Shown here: positions 42,978 through 51,408 of the stretch, one piece after another
Layout of the letters: each line of letters starts with the position of its first letter
Numbering within the stretch: position 1 is the stretch's first letter
NCBI GenBank assembly: GCA_019414725.1
Contig: DXLM01000005.1
Coordinates: forward strand, 6,596-70,595
Direction of reading: 5' to 3'
Length of the DNA stretch: 64,000 nt
Source: Bacteroides sp.
GTDB taxonomy: Bacteria > Bacteroidota > Bacteroidia > Bacteroidales > Bacteroidaceae
Program-made: the position numbers and the translations under genes
The notes under the pieces: generated by a model
What the model saw: the letters and a program-made list of their open reading frames with translations, nothing else
Database searches by the model: none
What the model was told of the DNA's origin: nothing

Positions 42978-44015
42978 ATGATTGTGAAGAGATTTGTTTT
43001 GAGTGCTGCTGTGGTAATGGTTACATTTACAAACCATTACCTTGCGGCTCAGGATTTTAATCTGACCTACACTACTGAATTTCAAACTGATTTTCGTAAA
43101 GGAGCAAAATGGGTGAATTTACTTCGTACTGATTTCCTGCAATCCTTAGGCAATTCGGTTAACATTGAGGTTGCTTCTATCAGTGTAGCACGAACGAGTG
43201 ATAAGAAGCTGGTTGATGATTTGCAAGTATATTCGAATATTGAAGAAGAAAATTTGCCTCTGGCTTTAGCCATATTAGGGATAAACTGGCATGTAGGGGC
43301 TTCTTCTCTTTTTGTTGGAATACGGAATCTGAATGAAGATTATTTTAATTCACCGTGTACATCTTTGTTTACCAATAGCTCATGCGGTATATTTCCTACT
43401 TTGTCGGCTAATTATCCGATTGCAAATTATCCGGTGGCTTCAGTAGGTATGGATTATAAGTTGAAGCTGGGAAACTGGCATATGGAAACTTCCATTTATA
43501 ATGGAACCGGCTATAACATGTTTGTCGGAAAGGAAAATGTTTTTCGTTTTTGTCCGAAAACGGATGGAATATTGAGTATTACATCATTAAATTATCAAAA
43601 CAATGATAGCGGTTATTATATGGGCATTGCTTTACATAGCGGGATGTCTGCTGGTGATGAAAGTGGAAATAGTGAAACGGAAGAAAAGAAAAAGTTGAAT
43701 ACAGTACTTTGGGGATATGCGGAACAAAAACTTTCTTCTGGTCTGTATGCTTTGTTTCAATATTCCATAAATCCGACAGAGAAACAAGGATGCCGTAGTT
43801 ATGTAGGTGGTGGACTTGTAATGCGTTATAAGAAAATAGAAGGAGGTGTGTTTGCTGATTATGCAGATTTTACAACTGAACATGAATGGGCAAGTGAGTT
43901 GACTTGTAAGTTCTTGTTTGGGAAAAGTGGATATGTACAGCCTGCCTTCCATCTGATAGCCAACACTCGTGAATGTAATTGGGTCGGACTAATCAGGTTA
44001 GGGTATGAGATATAA
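42978..44015 (+). CDS. Outer-membrane porin, OprB-like
   Basis: A 345-residue exported protein (signal about 1-24, ending LAAQ) built of alternating, aromatic-flanked beta strands. It ends GLIRLGYEI, with Ile rather than the usual terminal Phe. The segment SSCGIFPTLSANYPIANYPV resembles the conserved block of OprB/carbohydrate-selective porins. It is three bases downstream of mgtA and thus cotranscribed. I infer it helps Mg2+ or another solute cross the outer membrane under the same regulation. The family match rests on one motif and overall character. Confidence 0.7.
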   Translation: MIVKRFVLSAAVVMVTFTNHYLAAQDFNLTYTTEFQTDFRKGAKWVNLLRTDFLQSLGNSVNIEVASISVARTSDKKLVDDLQVYSNIEEENLPLALAILGINWHVGASSLFVGIRNLNEDYFNSPCTSLFTNSSCGIFPTLSANYPIANYPVASVGMDYKLKLGNWHMETSIYNGTGYNMFVGKENVFRFCPKTDGILSITSLNYQNNDSGYYMGIALHSGMSAGDESGNSETEEKKKLNTVLWGYAEQKLSSGLYALFQYSINPTEKQGCRSYVGGGLVMRYKKIEGGVFADYADFTTEHEWASELTCKFLFGKSGYVQPAFHLIANTRECNWVGLIRLGYEI

Positions 44016-44021
44016 TTTTTT

Positions 44022-44061
44022 CTGAGAGTGTGTCGTGATGTCTTTCGGGGCACACTCTCAG
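44022..44061. terminator. Hairpin between convergent porin and DUF4435 genes
   Basis: A perfect 11-base stem CTGAGAGTGTG (44022-44032) / CACACTCTCAG (44051-44061) fills the 50-base gap between the two stop codons. Neither side has a clean T-run (ATATTTATTT on the plus strand), but the position suits a shared bidirectional terminator. Confidence 0.6.
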
Positions 44062-44065
44062 ATAT

Positions 44066-45064
44066 TTATTTGGCTATTTTCAGAAATGCTTCTATATCTC
44101 GCCGGATCATCTGATAAAGAGGTGATGAGTGGTAATGAGGATTTTTACGGATAACCACTTCTATATCAACCTGACTACGCTGATAGGCTGTGAGCTCATT
44201 ATGTAACTGAATATCGTGTAAAGCTAAATCGTGTATTTGTTGTTCACGTTCGCGACGGAGTACTGTGCATACCGGAATCAGCAGACGCAGTATGACATTG
44301 TCCATAATGTGATGCCCTTGAATGAACATGTAAGTATTGTCCGGGTACACTCCCAATGTACGAAACTCTTTTTTCATATCTTCGATCTCTTCCAGGGCTT
44401 CTACATGTCGTCTTTCTAACTCATGAAGTTTACGGTTGACTTTTTTGGACATGATTTCCAGACTTTTTTCAGGATGGCGTGTACTGACTTGGTCTAACTT
44501 TACGAAAGAGCAGAAATCCAGTAAGGAAAATTCTGATAAATTATGTTGGCGGTAAAACCATACAGACCAGATGAAAAGCGGATAGGCTATTTCTGAATAG
44601 AGTTTCATGAAGGCAGGAAAGTCAATCAGTTTATGGTCGTTTAGCGTAGCTGTAACACACGCTTCGTGTAAGCCTTCGGCATAGCAATGGTAATTTTCTA
44701 TGGCATAGGCATACGTCTGTAATACGTAGGGGCTGTTGATGATATACCGTGACGTTTGAGTCCTTCCTTGAAGAAGATAATCGTAATCACTGTCAACACA
44801 GGCTATCATATTTTCTCCTAGACGACTTCCCAGTTCGTTCATCAAAACTGATTTCTTTCCCTTGGCAAGTGAACTTCGGGATGGCAACATGACTTCAAAG
44901 TAACGTTTGTCATTCTCATATTCGGCCAGAAGGGAACGCCAAAAAGATATGTCATCGTAACTTTCTACATATGCGACGATTTTTCTTTTTGCTTGTTTTG
45001 GCTTCAGACTGTTGGCTGCTCCAATATAGAGTGAAGAAAGGTTTTCTGTAAGTCTTTTTCCCAT
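44066..45064 (-). CDS. DUF4435 (TOPRIM-like) protein, AriB-like second gene of a PARIS-type pair
   Basis: A 332-residue soluble protein. The N-terminal half has a TOPRIM-like pattern: acidic residue E34 at the end of a first strand (IVAYVESYDD), then D91-x-D93-x-D95 in ACVDSDYD. A helical C-terminal half follows, with a charged stretch at about 215-240. DUF4435 together with an ABC/AAA_15 ATPase defines PARIS (AriA/AriB), in which AriB is a TOPRIM nuclease released to cut tRNA when a phage anti-restriction protein is sensed. Here the ATPase gene lies 12 bases upstream in the same order. The domain call is from motif reading, and the defence role is inference. Confidence 0.72.
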   Translation of the reverse strand: MGKRLTENLSSLYIGAANSLKPKQAKRKIVAYVESYDDISFWRSLLAEYENDKRYFEVMLPSRSSLAKGKKSVLMNELGSRLGENMIACVDSDYDYLLQGRTQTSRYIINSPYVLQTYAYAIENYHCYAEGLHEACVTATLNDHKLIDFPAFMKLYSEIAYPLFIWSVWFYRQHNLSEFSLLDFCSFVKLDQVSTRHPEKSLEIMSKKVNRKLHELERRHVEALEEIEDMKKEFRTLGVYPDNTYMFIQGHHIMDNVILRLLIPVCTVLRREREQQIHDLALHDIQLHNELTAYQRSQVDIEVVIRKNPHYHSSPLYQMIRRDIEAFLKIAK

Positions 45065-45076
45065 AGCCGTAATTGT

Positions 45077-45901
45077 TTAATGAGTAGTTATATCACTTAC
45101 TTCTGTCACTGCATCTATCCATCCGTTCATAATTAAGGCAGGAGAGTGGGTGGTAAGTATGATCTGTACATTAGGGTTTAAACTTCGGATGAGTGAAATC
45201 AACCGTTGTTGCCATTCTACATGAAGAGATATTTCGGGCTCATCCATAAATAGTGCGAATGGCTGATTGTCTTGTACCAGTACGGTAAGCAAAATGACAA
45301 GCATTTGTTTTTCTCCTGATGACAGCTGGTAAGGAGTTAATATATCACCATCTTGCTCGAATAAGATTTCGTTGCTTCTGCGGTTTATTTTTTTTCCGGT
45401 TTCGCTGAAAAGATCATCCATTAAGTCCTGGAATTTTGTTTTGGGACGTGAAACTTCAGCAGCACGAGCCTGATCTTCTATAACTCCGCTTGTAAGCAGT
45501 TCGATAATTCTGTTTCCGATATTTACCTGATAATCCAGATAGCGACGCTGAAGCAGATATAATTGCCAGTCGAGTTCTGTTTTTACATTTGAGTTACCTA
45601 TCTTTTCAAGCAGTCCGGAATTGATTAGCGGACGGTCGAAACTACGGATTACGTCAAATCGGATGAAATTAGCATCTTCAGGAGAGAATACGAAGGAAAC
45701 TCCCGGCTGTACGCCATTAGTCAATGCATGCCCTTCCAGTTCGTTAAGATATCGTACGGAATTGTTCAAAATTGTACTTTTACCAATACCATTTACTCCG
45801 CTTAAAATGTTGACATCAGCACGTAAGTCCCATGAGATATTCTTTCTTCCCCATAGACCTTTAATTTCGATACGTTTAATGTAGTCGGCTTGCTTCTTCA
45901 T
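45077..45901 (-). CDS. ABC-type AAA ATPase, AriA-like first gene of a PARIS-type pair
   Basis: A 274-residue cytoplasmic ATPase with a full ABC/RecF-type motif set: Walker A GVNGIGKS (35-42), signature LSSGEKQ (193-199), Walker B FALFMDEPE with D220-E221, and switch His H252 in LTTHSPAL. There is no transporter domain and no long coiled coil; only about 150 residues separate Walker A from the signature. That makes it much shorter than the roughly 450-residue AriA I recall from the studied PARIS systems. It heads a two-gene unit with the DUF4435 gene and has its own promoter box (45935-45928). An alternative is a housekeeping or OLD-like split nuclease. Confidence 0.78.
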   Translation of the reverse strand: MKKQADYIKRIEIKGLWGRKNISWDLRADVNILSGVNGIGKSTILNNSVRYLNELEGHALTNGVQPGVSFVFSPEDANFIRFDVIRSFDRPLINSGLLEKIGNSNVKTELDWQLYLLQRRYLDYQVNIGNRIIELLTSGVIEDQARAAEVSRPKTKFQDLMDDLFSETGKKINRRSNEILFEQDGDILTPYQLSSGEKQMLVILLTVLVQDNQPFALFMDEPEISLHVEWQQRLISLIRSLNPNVQIILTTHSPALIMNGWIDAVTEVSDITTH

Positions 45902-45927
45902 GGTTGTATTTGTTTATACGCTTTAAA

Positions 45928-45935
45928 CAAAAATA
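45928..45935 (-). promoter_or_regulatory. -7 box TATTTTTG of the ATPase/DUF4435 pair
   Basis: The minus-strand TATTTTTG lies 26 bases before the ATG at 45901 and matches TAnnTTTG. The divergent EamA promoter box is 55 bases away. Confidence 0.5.
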
Positions 45936-45989
45936 CGGATAATCTTGGAATAAATCAATGTTTACAGCTCTCTTTTTTCGGATAACTCT

Positions 45990-45997
45990 TACCTTTG
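45990..45997 (+). promoter_or_regulatory. -7 box TACCTTTG of the EamA transporter gene
   Basis: TACCTTTG matches TAnnTTTG. The predicted start site near 46004 leaves a leader of only about 7 bases to ATG 46011, or about 19 to the in-frame ATG 46023. Confidence 0.5.
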
Positions 45998-46010
45998 CAT
46001 CGTAAAAAAT

Positions 46011-46943
46011 ATGATAGAAAACATGAATGTAAAAGTTATAAGAGCACATCTTGCTTTGCTGGGTGCGGCAAGTATGTGGGGATTGATGTCGCCAATGGGA
46101 AAGGCGGCCATGGAAGCTGGAATAACCGGATTGTCGTTGGCTACAATGCGTATGATAGGTGGTGCGGTTTGTTTTTGGATTGCGTCATTGTTTGCTCCGA
46201 AGGAGAAAGTTAGTTCGCATGATTTGATGTTACTTTTCTTTGCCGGACTGTTGGGTATTGTGTGCAATCAGGGATGTTTTACATTTGGTTTGTCGCTTAC
46301 ATCTCCTATAGATGCTTCTATTGTAACTACTACCATGCCGATAGTAACTATGATATTGGCTGCACTTTTTTTGAAAGAACCTGTTACACCCAAGAAGGTT
46401 ATTGGTATATTTCTAGGCTCAATCGGTGCGCTTATGCTGATTTTAAGCAATCAGGGCGGATCGGTAGATGGAGGAGGCAGCATTTTGGGAGATGCATTGT
46501 GCATAACGGCTCAGGTAAGTTTTGCCTGTTATCTGACTATATTTAAGAAACTTATTTCGCGCTACAATGTGTTTACACTGATGAAATGGATGTTTACTTA
46601 TGCGGCTATCTGTTTCATTCCTTTTTCCTACCGTGATTTTTCAGCAATGACGACTATGTCTTTCTCTGCTACGGTATGGATGGAAGTTGGTTATGTTGTC
46701 TTATTAGGAACATTCTTTGCCTATATTTTGATGCTCGTAGGTCAGAAGACACTTCGCCCTACCGTCGTAAGTATGTATAACTATATACAGCCCATTGTCG
46801 GAACTACAGTATCAGTCTTTTTAGGAATGGGAGTCTTTGGCTGGACCAAAGCATTGGCAGCGGTATTGATTTTTGTAGGTGTTTATGTTGTAACCCAGAG
46901 TAAGTCGCGGGCACAGATGCTGGCTGAAGGTGAGAAGGAATAA
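46011..46943 (+). CDS. EamA/DMT-family metabolite transporter
   Basis: A 310-residue protein with ten membrane spans in two EamA repeats. The first begins AHLALLGAASMWGLMSPMGK and the second SILGDALCITAQVSFACYLT. The repeat-ending blocks LFLKEPVTPKKVIGIFLGSI and VFGWTKALAAVLIFVGVYVV are typical. Such proteins export amino acids or other small metabolites; the substrate cannot be told. The true start may be the second ATG (46023, MNVKVIRAHLALL). The helicase gene follows after 11 bases, probably on the same transcript. Confidence 0.9.
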   Translation: MIENMNVKVIRAHLALLGAASMWGLMSPMGKAAMEAGITGLSLATMRMIGGAVCFWIASLFAPKEKVSSHDLMLLFFAGLLGIVCNQGCFTFGLSLTSPIDASIVTTTMPIVTMILAALFLKEPVTPKKVIGIFLGSIGALMLILSNQGGSVDGGGSILGDALCITAQVSFACYLTIFKKLISRYNVFTLMKWMFTYAAICFIPFSYRDFSAMTTMSFSATVWMEVGYVVLLGTFFAYILMLVGQKTLRPTVVSMYNYIQPIVGTTVSVFLGMGVFGWTKALAAVLIFVGVYVVTQSKSRAQMLAEGEKE

Positions 46944-46954
46944 ATATTTAGCCT

Positions 46955-48844
46955 ATGAGAGAAGATCCGTGTATAAAATCTCCTGTACTTTATTTGCAAC
47001 ATCAATATGAATTGTTGCAGGTAGAATATGAATACGAAAAGGAACAGTTCAAGCAGCAAACAGAGCTGATGGGCATTGGACGGAAAATCAAGCGAGGTAT
47101 GTGCTGGTATCCGTTAAATCTGGGACGAAATTATTATAACGCCTTAAATCAGCTGGTGATAGAAGTTGAGCGGCGTGAAGACAAGGATATCGAACATCAG
47201 TTTGAATATGGACGTCCGGTATGTTTCTTTACGCAAGATGTTTCGGGTAAATTGAATTATCTGAACTTTGTCGCAACAGTAAACTACGTGGATGAAGATC
47301 GGATGGTTGTGATTCTTCCTTCCGTTGATGCTTTGCTTGCCTTGCAAAGTAAAGAAGTCGTAGGTGTACAACTTTATTTTGATGAAACAAGTTATCGCCT
47401 GATGTTCGAGGCTTTAAAGCAAGTTATCGGAGCAAAAAATAATCGTCTGGCAGAGTTGCGTGATATCTTTCATGGAACTCAACCTGCTTCTACTTTTTCG
47501 TTTCATCCTTTGCGCTTTCCTTGGTTAAATGCTACGCAGGAGGAAGCTGTGAATAAAGTACTTCATGCTAAGGATGTAGCAATCGTACATGGGCCTCCCG
47601 GAACGGGAAAAACTACTACTCTGGTAGAGGCTGTATACGAAACTCTTCATCGCGAGAATCAGGTATTGGTTTGTGCACAGAGTAATATGGCCGTCGACTG
47701 GATAAGTGAAAAACTAGTCGACAGGGGAGTAAGTGTATTACGTATAGGAAATCCTAGTCGGGTGAATGATAAGATGTTATCGTTCACTTATGAACGCCGT
47801 TTTGAATCTCATCCTGACTATCCGCAGCTATGGAGTATTCGTAAAGCGATACGCGAATTGTATGCCAGGAGCAGAAAAGGCGCTGAACGAGAAGCTGTCC
47901 GGCAAAAGATTAATTCGCTGAAAGACCGTGCAACAGAATTGGAAATTCGTATCAATGAATCTTTGTTTTCTGAGGCTCGTGTAATTGCCTGCACATTGGT
48001 TGGAAGTGCCAATCGCTTGTTGACAGGGCAGAAATTCGGAACATTGTTTATTGATGAGGCTGCTCAGGCACTTGAAGCTGCCTGCTGGATTCCGATACGG
48101 AAAGCCGACCGGGTAATATTGGCAGGAGATCATTGTCAGCTTCCTCCGACGGTAAAGGCACCGGAAGCTCTTCGTGCAGGACTGGGACATACGCTGATGC
48201 AGACTATTGTAAAGAGTAAACCCGATACTGTTTCACTGCTGAAGCTCCAGTATCGTATGAATGATGAGATTATGCGTTTTTCATCGGAGTGGTTTTACGG
48301 AGGGATGTTGCAGTCTGCTCCTGAAGTAAAATATCGTAGTATTCTCGATTTTGATACTCCTATTGAATGGATCAATACTGAAGGATTAGATTGTAATGAG
48401 GAGTTTATTGGTGAAAATTATGGAAGAATAAATAAGTCGGAAGCTGAATTATCTATCGAGCAGCTGAAAGGTTATATTACCAAAATAGGGCGGGAACGTT
48501 TCTTGGATGAACGGATTGATGTGGGTATGATTTCGCCATATAAGGCACAGGTACAATATTTGCGCCGTCTTGTCCGGAATGATGCTTTTTTTAAGCCTTA
48601 CCGGCAGGCTATAACCATTAATACTGTGGATGGATTTCAGGGACAGGAACGTGATGTGATTCTGATTAGTTTGGTACGTGCTAACGAGGAAGGACAGATT
48701 GGTTTCCTGAATGATTTACGACGTATGAATGTTGCGATTACCCGAGCTCGTATGAAACTGATTATATTGGGAGATGCTTCAACATTAACCCGGCATGCTT
48801 TTTACAAGAAGCTATATACTTACATAGAAAGTCTGCATGAATAG
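46955..48844 (+). CDS. UPF1-like superfamily 1 helicase (IGHMBP2/DNA2 type)
   Basis: A 629-residue cytoplasmic helicase. An N-terminal beta-barrel-like domain of about 170 residues precedes motif I HGPPGTGKTTTLVEA, motif II FIDEAAQALEAACW, motif III GDHCQLPPTVKAPEA, motif IV-like LKLQYRMNDEIMRFSS, motif V TVDGFQGQERDVILISLVRA and motif VI NVAITRARMKLIILGD. Bacteroidetes carry one such protein almost universally; its substrate (DNA or RNA) is not established. No nuclease domain is attached, so a defence role is not indicated. A strong terminator follows. Confidence 0.92.
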   Translation: MREDPCIKSPVLYLQHQYELLQVEYEYEKEQFKQQTELMGIGRKIKRGMCWYPLNLGRNYYNALNQLVIEVERREDKDIEHQFEYGRPVCFFTQDVSGKLNYLNFVATVNYVDEDRMVVILPSVDALLALQSKEVVGVQLYFDETSYRLMFEALKQVIGAKNNRLAELRDIFHGTQPASTFSFHPLRFPWLNATQEEAVNKVLHAKDVAIVHGPPGTGKTTTLVEAVYETLHRENQVLVCAQSNMAVDWISEKLVDRGVSVLRIGNPSRVNDKMLSFTYERRFESHPDYPQLWSIRKAIRELYARSRKGAEREAVRQKINSLKDRATELEIRINESLFSEARVIACTLVGSANRLLTGQKFGTLFIDEAAQALEAACWIPIRKADRVILAGDHCQLPPTVKAPEALRAGLGHTLMQTIVKSKPDTVSLLKLQYRMNDEIMRFSSEWFYGGMLQSAPEVKYRSILDFDTPIEWINTEGLDCNEEFIGENYGRINKSEAELSIEQLKGYITKIGRERFLDERIDVGMISPYKAQVQYLRRLVRNDAFFKPYRQAITINTVDGFQGQERDVILISLVRANEEGQIGFLNDLRRMNVAITRARMKLIILGDASTLTRHAFYKKLYTYIESLHE

Positions 48845-48871
48845 TTCGAGGATATTGATATACTGATAAAC

Positions 48872-48932
48872 AAAAACTCTTCTTTTATTTCTGGAAACAA
48901 TCATTTACAGATGATAAAAGAAGAGTTTTTTT
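48872..48932. terminator. Bidirectional terminator between helicase and exporter operon
   Basis: A 17-base perfect stem (48872-48888 with 48914-48930), beginning AAAAACTCTTC and closing GAAGAGTTTTT, with an A-run before and a T-run after. It lies between convergent gene ends (48844 and 48962) and can serve both. Confidence 0.85.
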
Positions 48933-48961
48933 ATAATGCTTTTTAAAATATGGATATGGAT

Positions 48962-50212
48962 TTATCCTGCTTGAAGACGCTTTTTATTCCGGTAAGTTTT
49001 TAATCGTTCTAACGCGTGTTTACGACTTAACATGATTTGACGTCGGTATACGATACAGGTTGTAATAAAATACACTACGGCTTGTATCCATAATCCCCTG
49101 ATTATAGGTAAGACATCATGTAATGTTGCTCCCATGGTATTGATGCGTACATAACCGTTTATTCCAAACGTAGAAGGGAAGAGCCATGAGAATATTTCCC
49201 AAAATTTAGGAATAGCTGCGCCTGGCCATGATATACCTGATATAAACAATAAAGGTATAGAGGTAAATACAAATATCAGCATGCACGATTCTCTGTGATG
49301 AATGAATATAGAGCAGGTCATGGCAAAGAAAATACATGCCAGCAGATAAGGTAAAGTAAACCAGAATAAAGTAGCTGGTTGAGCTATCTGTACCAGGCTG
49401 AATATTTTAGGAACCAGACAGAGAATATATGTCGACATAACAGCATAGATCATCAGGTATGCAAGCGATTTTCCTAATACAATGCGTAATGTCCCTTGAT
49501 ATTGCCGGCTGATAGGTACAAGGTCGCGGAATCGATTGTTTTCGCGTGCTGTTCCTGCAGACAAACCTACTCCCAGCAATAGAGTTTGTTGGATAATAAG
49601 TATTAAAACAGCTGGAATAAGGAAGCTGGCAAAACCATCTTGTGGATTGAACAAAGAAACAGACTCATATTCTATTGGAGTTGTACTGATTTCATCTTGT
49701 CGTTCTGTTGTATTACCTAATCTCTTTACCTGAATCTCCTTATTCATTTTCAAGGAGGTTTCTGTATTTGCCAGCAAAATTGCTTTGTAATAAAGCATTC
49801 CGCTCATGTCGCAATAAATGCTTACGTGAGCTTGCTTACCTTCGGCCAGATCTTGACTGAAGCTTTCAGGGATATATATAATGCCATATACCTTTTGGTC
49901 CTTAAGCAATAGCCTTGCTTCTTCCATATCGGCGCAATAAGACTGTATATGTACATCGGGACTTCCATCTACCATACGTATGTATTTTCTGCTTTGAGAA
50001 CTGTTATTCGCGTCTACCACTGCTGTGGGAACTTCACGAACAACCTCGTTTGTATAGATGAAAGCATATATCAACGGGTAAGCTAATGGAACCAGCAGGA
50101 AAAATATCAGGACTCCCTGATCTTTTATCGTAGCTTTAAGTTCCTTTCTGAATATATAGAACAGTCCATTCAGCCCTTGCCGTATAATATGTCGGAGTGA
50201 ATATTTTTCCAT
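48962..50212 (-). CDS. ABC-2 type permease, second of two
   Basis: A 416-residue membrane protein of the YbhS/YbhR type. A first membrane helix near 30-50 precedes a periplasmic domain of about 150 residues (TAVVDANNSSQSRKYIRMVD). Five C-terminal helices contain the ABC-2 block ENNRFRDLVPISRQYQGTLR and FISGISWPGAAIPKFWEIFS. These permeases export drugs or envelope components. It is the last gene of TolC-HlyD-permease-permease, 10 bases after the sister permease. No ATP-binding subunit is encoded nearby. Confidence 0.88.
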   Translation of the reverse strand: MEKYSLRHIIRQGLNGLFYIFRKELKATIKDQGVLIFFLLVPLAYPLIYAFIYTNEVVREVPTAVVDANNSSQSRKYIRMVDGSPDVHIQSYCADMEEARLLLKDQKVYGIIYIPESFSQDLAEGKQAHVSIYCDMSGMLYYKAILLANTETSLKMNKEIQVKRLGNTTERQDEISTTPIEYESVSLFNPQDGFASFLIPAVLILIIQQTLLLGVGLSAGTARENNRFRDLVPISRQYQGTLRIVLGKSLAYLMIYAVMSTYILCLVPKIFSLVQIAQPATLFWFTLPYLLACIFFAMTCSIFIHHRESCMLIFVFTSIPLLFISGISWPGAAIPKFWEIFSWLFPSTFGINGYVRINTMGATLHDVLPIIRGLWIQAVVYFITTCIVYRRQIMLSRKHALERLKTYRNKKRLQAG

Positions 50213-50222
50213 GATTGACCTT

Positions 50223-51398
50223 TTAAGGAATATATGTATAGTGTAACATGATTGTACGCAGTTTCTTCAATACAAAGAATGGCAGCAGCATAAATATGAG
50301 TAATGCCACTACAGAATGCCAGGCATAAATAAGTGGATAACCGTTGAGTGCAAGGTTGGCATATAGTAAAAAGTAATGCCTCAATGGGAATAGCACACTG
50401 AGTGCCTGAAGAGTCGGATGCATGGCCATAACCGGAAATGTAAATCCTGAAATGGAAAAAGATAAAACTCCCCAAAGTGAGGCTGCACTAAGAGCCAGAC
50501 GAAGCGTGCCAAATAGGCCAAAGAAAAACAGACCTACAGCTTGTGAAGCCAGTACTAATAAGAGTCCTGACAATAACATTGGGAAGATACCACTGTTACA
50601 TGGGTAATGTAAAAATCCATAGAGATATACATTGTAGAATACAGCTATGATAAAAAACAGAATTGTTTGTGGTAATAATTTGCCGACCAATGCTGTAACA
50701 ATGGAATTATCTGCTAAATGAAGTAACTCCTTTGCTGTATTTTCTTTTATTTCAACTCCTATTGTATATGCTGTAATTAGAAAAATCAGTAGCATCAATA
50801 TTCCGGGAAATAGTGTGTTACACAGATATACGGAATAGTTTAGCCAGGGATTATTCAGTGGATGAGTATCAATGACAATTGGTTGTAAGAATGCTACAGC
50901 CTGATCTTCTGTAGCTCCCTTGGCCAATAAGGTACTCTGACCTATGGCAGCAGAAGCAAGCTCACTCATCGTACGTTGATCTCTGTAAAGTAGAGAACCG
51001 GCTATCAGGTATGAATAGTTTGTGTAAAAAGACACTTTAGGTTGTCTGCCTGCTATTGCTTTCTCTGTAGTCCCTTCCGGAATATAATAGAATGAATAAA
51101 TTTCTCCGCGCTGGATGGCTTCCCTTACTTCGTTGAAACTACCGTAGTGAGCTACGATTTTAGTCTGCTGAAAAGCATCCAGATTACGTATGATCGTACG
51201 TGTAGTTGAAGTATTGTCAAGGTCCACTACGCCTGCAGGCATATTGGTAGGTAGCCCGCTGCTCATTAGCGTAGTAAAGAAAATATAACTGAAAATCGGA
51301 GCTATTACCATGCAAAAGAGATACATCGGCTTGGTTGCGATGCGTATAACTTCTCGTTTTGCAATTTGTAACAGGCGTTTATGGACAGTAATTGACAT
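50223..51398 (-). CDS. ABC-2 type permease, first of two
   Basis: This 391-residue protein has the same architecture as its downstream neighbour: N-terminal helix (PMYLFCMVIAPIFSYIFFTT), periplasmic domain (AGVVDLDNTSTTRTIIRNLD) and a C-terminal bundle with EIKENTAKELLHLADNSIVT and FSISGFTFPVMAMHPTLQAL. Presumably the two permeases form a heterodimer. It lies 10 bases after the HlyD gene. An ATPase must come from elsewhere in the genome, since none lies in the operon. Confidence 0.88.
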   Translation of the reverse strand: MSITVHKRLLQIAKREVIRIATKPMYLFCMVIAPIFSYIFFTTLMSSGLPTNMPAGVVDLDNTSTTRTIIRNLDAFQQTKIVAHYGSFNEVREAIQRGEIYSFYYIPEGTTEKAIAGRQPKVSFYTNYSYLIAGSLLYRDQRTMSELASAAIGQSTLLAKGATEDQAVAFLQPIVIDTHPLNNPWLNYSVYLCNTLFPGILMLLIFLITAYTIGVEIKENTAKELLHLADNSIVTALVGKLLPQTILFFIIAVFYNVYLYGFLHYPCNSGIFPMLLSGLLLVLASQAVGLFFFGLFGTLRLALSAASLWGVLSFSISGFTFPVMAMHPTLQALSVLFPLRHYFLLYANLALNGYPLIYAWHSVVALLIFMLLPFFVLKKLRTIMLHYTYIP

Positions 51399-51408
51399 AG
51401 TTTATTCT

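Noticed and set aside
46955..48844. UPF1-like helicase as part of the adjacent PARIS-like defence unit
   Set aside because: It is on the opposite strand behind an EamA gene, has no nuclease or defence domain, and such helicases are near-universal in Bacteroidetes.
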